This document shows positions 61,088 through 64,000 of a stretch of 64,000 nt of DNA, one piece after another. The notes beneath the pieces are model-generated. The model did no database searches. It was not told the origin of the DNA and saw only the letters and a program-made list of their open reading frames with translations. The stretch covers positions 1-64,000 of the forward strand of contig JACZJC010000063.1 of NCBI GenBank assembly GCA_014860745.1, given 5' to 3'. Position numbers and translations under genes: made by a program. How positions within the stretch are numbered: the first letter of the stretch is position 1; each line of letters opens with the position of its first letter. Origin of the DNA: Anaerolineales bacterium. Lineage in GTDB: Bacteria > Chloroflexota > Anaerolineae > Anaerolineales > Villigracilaceae.

Positions 61088-64000
61088 TTAGAAATGAACC
61101 ACTTTTGGAGGCGGAGCAACAGCTAGCAATGCTTCAAATATATATTCACTAGCAGGTTTTGCTCCATGAATAGTTTGAAACATGAATTCTGGTGAGGAAA
61201 GATACATGGCTAGACGACTCGGAAAATCTTGTGGAAGAATTACATTCGGACGGCGACTTATTTTAGCCAATGTACGAGCAGCAATGGTAATAACCCGGTG
61301 ATCCTTATCATTTAGAGCATCGAATAGAGCATTAATTGCTTCAAGAAAGGCAGCAGCGTTGTGAAGCGAGTGTGCAGCGAGAGCTCGGACCTCTGGATTA
61401 CTATCACGTAGTGAGATGATTAAAGCTTTTGCAACCTCGAAATTGTTTGATGAGCTTTCAAGTGCTTGGATCGCGCAGGCGCGAATATTAGGGTTTTTGT
61501 CTCTGGTTGCATTTAGAAGGATTGTCAATATATTGGGAGAATTTGCATTATTCTCAAATACTTTCATGATTGATATTCTTACAAAATCGCTTTCATCTTT
61601 TAGCGCTAAAAGCAAATCGTAAATCATATTATCAGATAGATGCGTATATTGAAGGGCCCTAGCCGCCTCTGCTCGTACCTCAACATTTTGATCTTTAAGC
61701 GCGTTTACCAACTCAGCGGCAACTTCGATGTTGTTTGTTGCCCCAATAAGAGACTTAATGGCGTTTACGCGTACTTTTGCATTCATATCTTTCGCGGCAT
61801 TTAGTAACGCAAGAACAACATCTGGATTTTTAGCGGCCTTCATTAACCCGATAGCTGCCTTGGCACGTAATTCCACGTCTGTCTCCAAGAGGCAGGGGAT
61901 GATGGCAGAAACAACCTCTGGGCTTTCTATAAAATTACTGAGTGCTTCGAGGGCGTCGATGCGAATACTTGGATCTTTTAATGCGAGGAGAAGATTTGAA
62001 ATGACTTCTGGTCGATTTGGCGCGTTGCGAAGTGAAAAAATAGCACTAGCAGCTACAATCACATCCTCATCTTTTAAAGCAGCAATTAATGTATCTAAAA
62101 CCTTTTGGTGATTTATTGCACCGCTTAATGTCTGAGCAGCACTAATGCGAACTTCAGCGTCTTTATCTTTTAATGCATCAACTATCGTAGTCAGAATATT
62201 TGTATCGCCAACAGCACTGTAGAGTGCTTTTATTGCGCTTGCTCGAACTTTAGAGTTTTCATCACCTACAGCATTAAGCAGAGCAGCTTTAACTTTTGTG
62301 TTTATTGATAATTTTGATAGCACCTTAGTTATATTAGCGCGTATATCCGCACTTTCGTTCTTAAGATTATGAATTAGGATGTCGATGTTTTCTGGGTTTG
62401 TTGTACTTTTGTTAAGCAAGTCTATTATATTTTTATTTACCGCTTCATCTTCATTTATTAAAAAATTGATTAAAGTGGAGACGGTTTCGGTAGTTGGAGT
62501 AACATTTTGAAGGGCTTTTAAAGCACCATTTCTGACGTTGACATTGTTATCACTAAGCGCCGCTAGTAGGCCAGAAACAAACATAATTTGAAGCTCTGCT
62601 TTATTACTTAATATCTCCATTGCTTTAATGCGTTCGCCACCACCTTTGTCCTCGTCGTTTAGCTCAGCGAGAATCGCGTTGAAAACATCTGAATCTTTAA
62701 TTATATTCTCGTCTTTGTAAATATTAAACAAATTGGCGACTATTTCTGGGGATTCGATATGCTCACTGAGTATATTCATGGCACTAATACGAACTGATTT
62801 CTCCTCGTCTTTCAGGGCTGCTAAAAATGATTTTGTAACTTCTTCATCATTAATAACACTGCTTAAGGCATATAATGCTAATGTACGATTTTTAGCTTCG
62901 CCGTCTTTGCACATTAGCAGTAGAGAGTTTACTACTTCAGGAATTTCAGTATTGTTGCGGAGTAAAGGTATAACAGTTTCCTTCATCTCTCTTTTGTTTA
63001 GTTCTTTCAAAAGTGTGTGCGTTGCATCTAATGAGAAAGAACTTGTTTTAAGTAGGGCGAGCGCTATTGTTCCAAATGGGTATTTGTCTTTGGTAGCCTG
63101 GAGTAGATGTAACGTCGCTTGAGGAGTAAGGGTTGCGTTATGGAGTATTTCTATACTAGAAATACTGAGTTGCTGATTTTTATCTACTATTGCTTGGATA
63201 AGATTGTCCAACAATTCTTTCTGAACTGGGCCACCTTGTAATGTGTGCGCAACACGAATTATATATTCTCGCAAATAATTTGTTTTATCTAAATTGTTGC
63301 AATCAAGCCATAATTGAAAAAATTTTTGAACGAGCTCTTTTCTGAGTTCTGATTTTACATCCATGTCTCCTAGAAACCGTACAGCAATGAGAAGATCTCG
63401 GTGTAGAATTTCCTCATACGGGCTTGGGCCTCCTAAATCTTCCCCAAGTAATGCTTTTTTTATTAGGGCAGCTAATTCATCTGGGTACTGAACGCCATAA
63501 TACCCAAGCGCTAGTAGAATAGGTTCTTCCCATCGAGGGTGATGGAGTTTATTTCGTATGCGCGATGCTGTGTCTTTGTGAGTGGATATTAACCAGCGTG
63601 CAGCAAAATATTCTTCGAAGGCCAAATGCATAAATCCGTAACGTTTTGGGGCGCGCTCAATGAATAATCCCGTGTGTTCTCTGATTCGTCGTAAGAAATT
63701 ACTTACGGATGTTTGTACTTCCGGATGTTCTGGATTTTTCTCTTTTAATCTCCCTTTGACCTCTGATAAATACTTCCGGACTTCGCCCTCGGTAGCAATT
63801 CCAGAAGGCTTGTTTTGATGCAACCACCCCGCTAGCTCTGCAAGCAATATTATTGCTTCATCTTCATCTATTAATACTTCTTGTGGAATACCTTGGGATA
63901 GCCTCCAATCTTTTATTAATATTTTTGCTGCTAATTCATATAGCTCAACTCGTTGTTGTGGAAGACGAGACCCTGTCCTGTGAATCTGTGCAAGCGTACG
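61088..64000 (-). CDS. NACHT-type protein with HEAT-repeat tail (N-terminus outside the window)
   Basis: The frame is open to the window edge, so this is the last 970 residues of a longer protein. The visible start (RTLAQIHRTGSRLP then QRVELYELAAKILIKDW) and FIERAPKRYGFMHLAFEEYFAARWL are the winged-helix/arm region that follows a NACHT NTPase domain in bacterial NLR-like proteins. From about residue 290 the rest is some twenty HEAT units of about 31-32 residues (LINAL..KD..VRxxAxxAL). NACHT itself is not in the window, so its identity is inferred from the arm. The region is AT-rich and uses ATA and TTA codons freely, unlike its neighbours, pointing to transfer. Relatives with this architecture defend against phages or plasmids; the repeats would be the sensor. 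Confidence 0.75.
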   Translation of the reverse strand, partial: RTLAQIHRTGSRLPQQRVELYELAAKILIKDWRLSQGIPQEVLIDEDEAIILLAELAGWLHQNKPSGIATEGEVRKYLSEVKGRLKEKNPEHPEVQTSVSNFLRRIREHTGLFIERAPKRYGFMHLAFEEYFAARWLISTHKDTASRIRNKLHHPRWEEPILLALGYYGVQYPDELAALIKKALLGEDLGGPSPYEEILHRDLLIAVRFLGDMDVKSELRKELVQKFFQLWLDCNNLDKTNYLREYIIRVAHTLQGGPVQKELLDNLIQAIVDKNQQLSISSIEILHNATLTPQATLHLLQATKDKYPFGTIALALLKTSSFSLDATHTLLKELNKREMKETVIPLLRNNTEIPEVVNSLLLMCKDGEAKNRTLALYALSSVINDEEVTKSFLAALKDEEKSVRISAMNILSEHIESPEIVANLFNIYKDENIIKDSDVFNAILAELNDEDKGGGERIKAMEILSNKAELQIMFVSGLLAALSDNNVNVRNGALKALQNVTPTTETVSTLINFLINEDEAVNKNIIDLLNKSTTNPENIDILIHNLKNESADIRANITKVLSKLSINTKVKAALLNAVGDENSKVRASAIKALYSAVGDTNILTTIVDALKDKDAEVRISAAQTLSGAINHQKVLDTLIAALKDEDVIVAASAIFSLRNAPNRPEVISNLLLALKDPSIRIDALEALSNFIESPEVVSAIIPCLLETDVELRAKAAIGLMKAAKNPDVVLALLNAAKDMNAKVRVNAIKSLIGATNNIEVAAELVNALKDQNVEVRAEAARALQYTHLSDNMIYDLLLALKDESDFVRISIMKVFENNANSPNILTILLNATRDKNPNIRACAIQALESSSNNFEVAKALIISLRDSNPEVRALAAHSLHNAAAFLEAINALFDALNDKDHRVITIAARTLAKISRRPNVILPQDFPSRLAMYLSSPEFMFQTIHGAKPASEYIFEALLAVAPPPKVVHF

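Overview
The window looks like a chromosomal segment of a Chloroflexota bacterium of the Anaerolineae type. This is an inference from gene style: Thr/Pro-rich lipoproteins, very large multi-GAF kinases, a COG4586/4587/3694-type ABC-2 exporter, a CTC-type L25 and an M32 carboxypeptidase, with intergenic regions full of short hairpins and repeat words. No 16S rRNA or other decisive marker is present. Most genes are ordinary housekeeping or metabolic genes. Both ends carry AT-richer genes related to defence.

Left end (1-1,960): the 3' end of an IS5-like transposase abuts an EcoRI-type adenine methyltransferase gene that stops at 205 codons, so the methylase looks broken by the insertion. Next is a small gene with an N-terminal membrane helix and a SMODS-associated-NUDIX-like domain. 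It sits between two imperfect inverted repeats that share an identical 12-mer and resemble integron attC sites. 1,964-9,650 (minus strand): VOC protein, MFS exporter, PAS-GGDEF-EAL protein, pnp, rpsO and a DinB-like protein. 9,680-14,770 (plus strand): a leader with a 20-codon ORF, an SD/anti-SD pair and a terminator, then a three-gene ABC-2 exporter, two Thr/Pro-rich lipoproteins and a sirtuin.

14,818-28,200 (minus strand): a 1,253-residue membrane protein, then a sugar locus: GH13 glucanohydrolase, MsmK-type ATPase, Gfo/Idh/MocA dehydrogenase, MFS sugar transporter, MalG, MalF, solute-binding lipoprotein and ROK regulator. The regulator gene has a consensus sigma-70 promoter that overlaps a near-perfect XylR-type operator. 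28,285-40,050: VIT-ferritin, enolase, PaiB, L25, a tight six-gene operon (HExxH protein, DsbA-cyclophilin fusion, PrsW, TrmI, zinc-ribbon protein, CoA pyrophosphatase) and a GltD-like oxidoreductase.

40,330-46,922 (plus strand): a MacAB-like efflux operon with an SH3 lipoprotein, carboxypeptidase M32 and another lipoprotein, then tRNA-Pro(CGG). 47,086-52,906 (minus strand): a signalling cluster with an RR-PP2C phosphatase, a lone receiver and a 1,342-residue GAF histidine kinase. 53,042-58,906 (plus strand): a complete hypABFCDE [NiFe]-hydrogenase maturation operon without hydrogenase structural genes in view. Its hypF carries in-frame tracts of the short repeat words found in the spacers. 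58,910-61,008: STAS protein, EamA transporter and HAD hydrolase. 61,088 to the window edge: a NACHT-type protein with a long HEAT-repeat tail, truncated at its N-terminus by the end of the window.

Several operon-first genes lack a Shine-Dalgarno but have a -10-like hexamer ending 6-7 bases before ATG. This suggests that leaderless transcripts are common in this genome.
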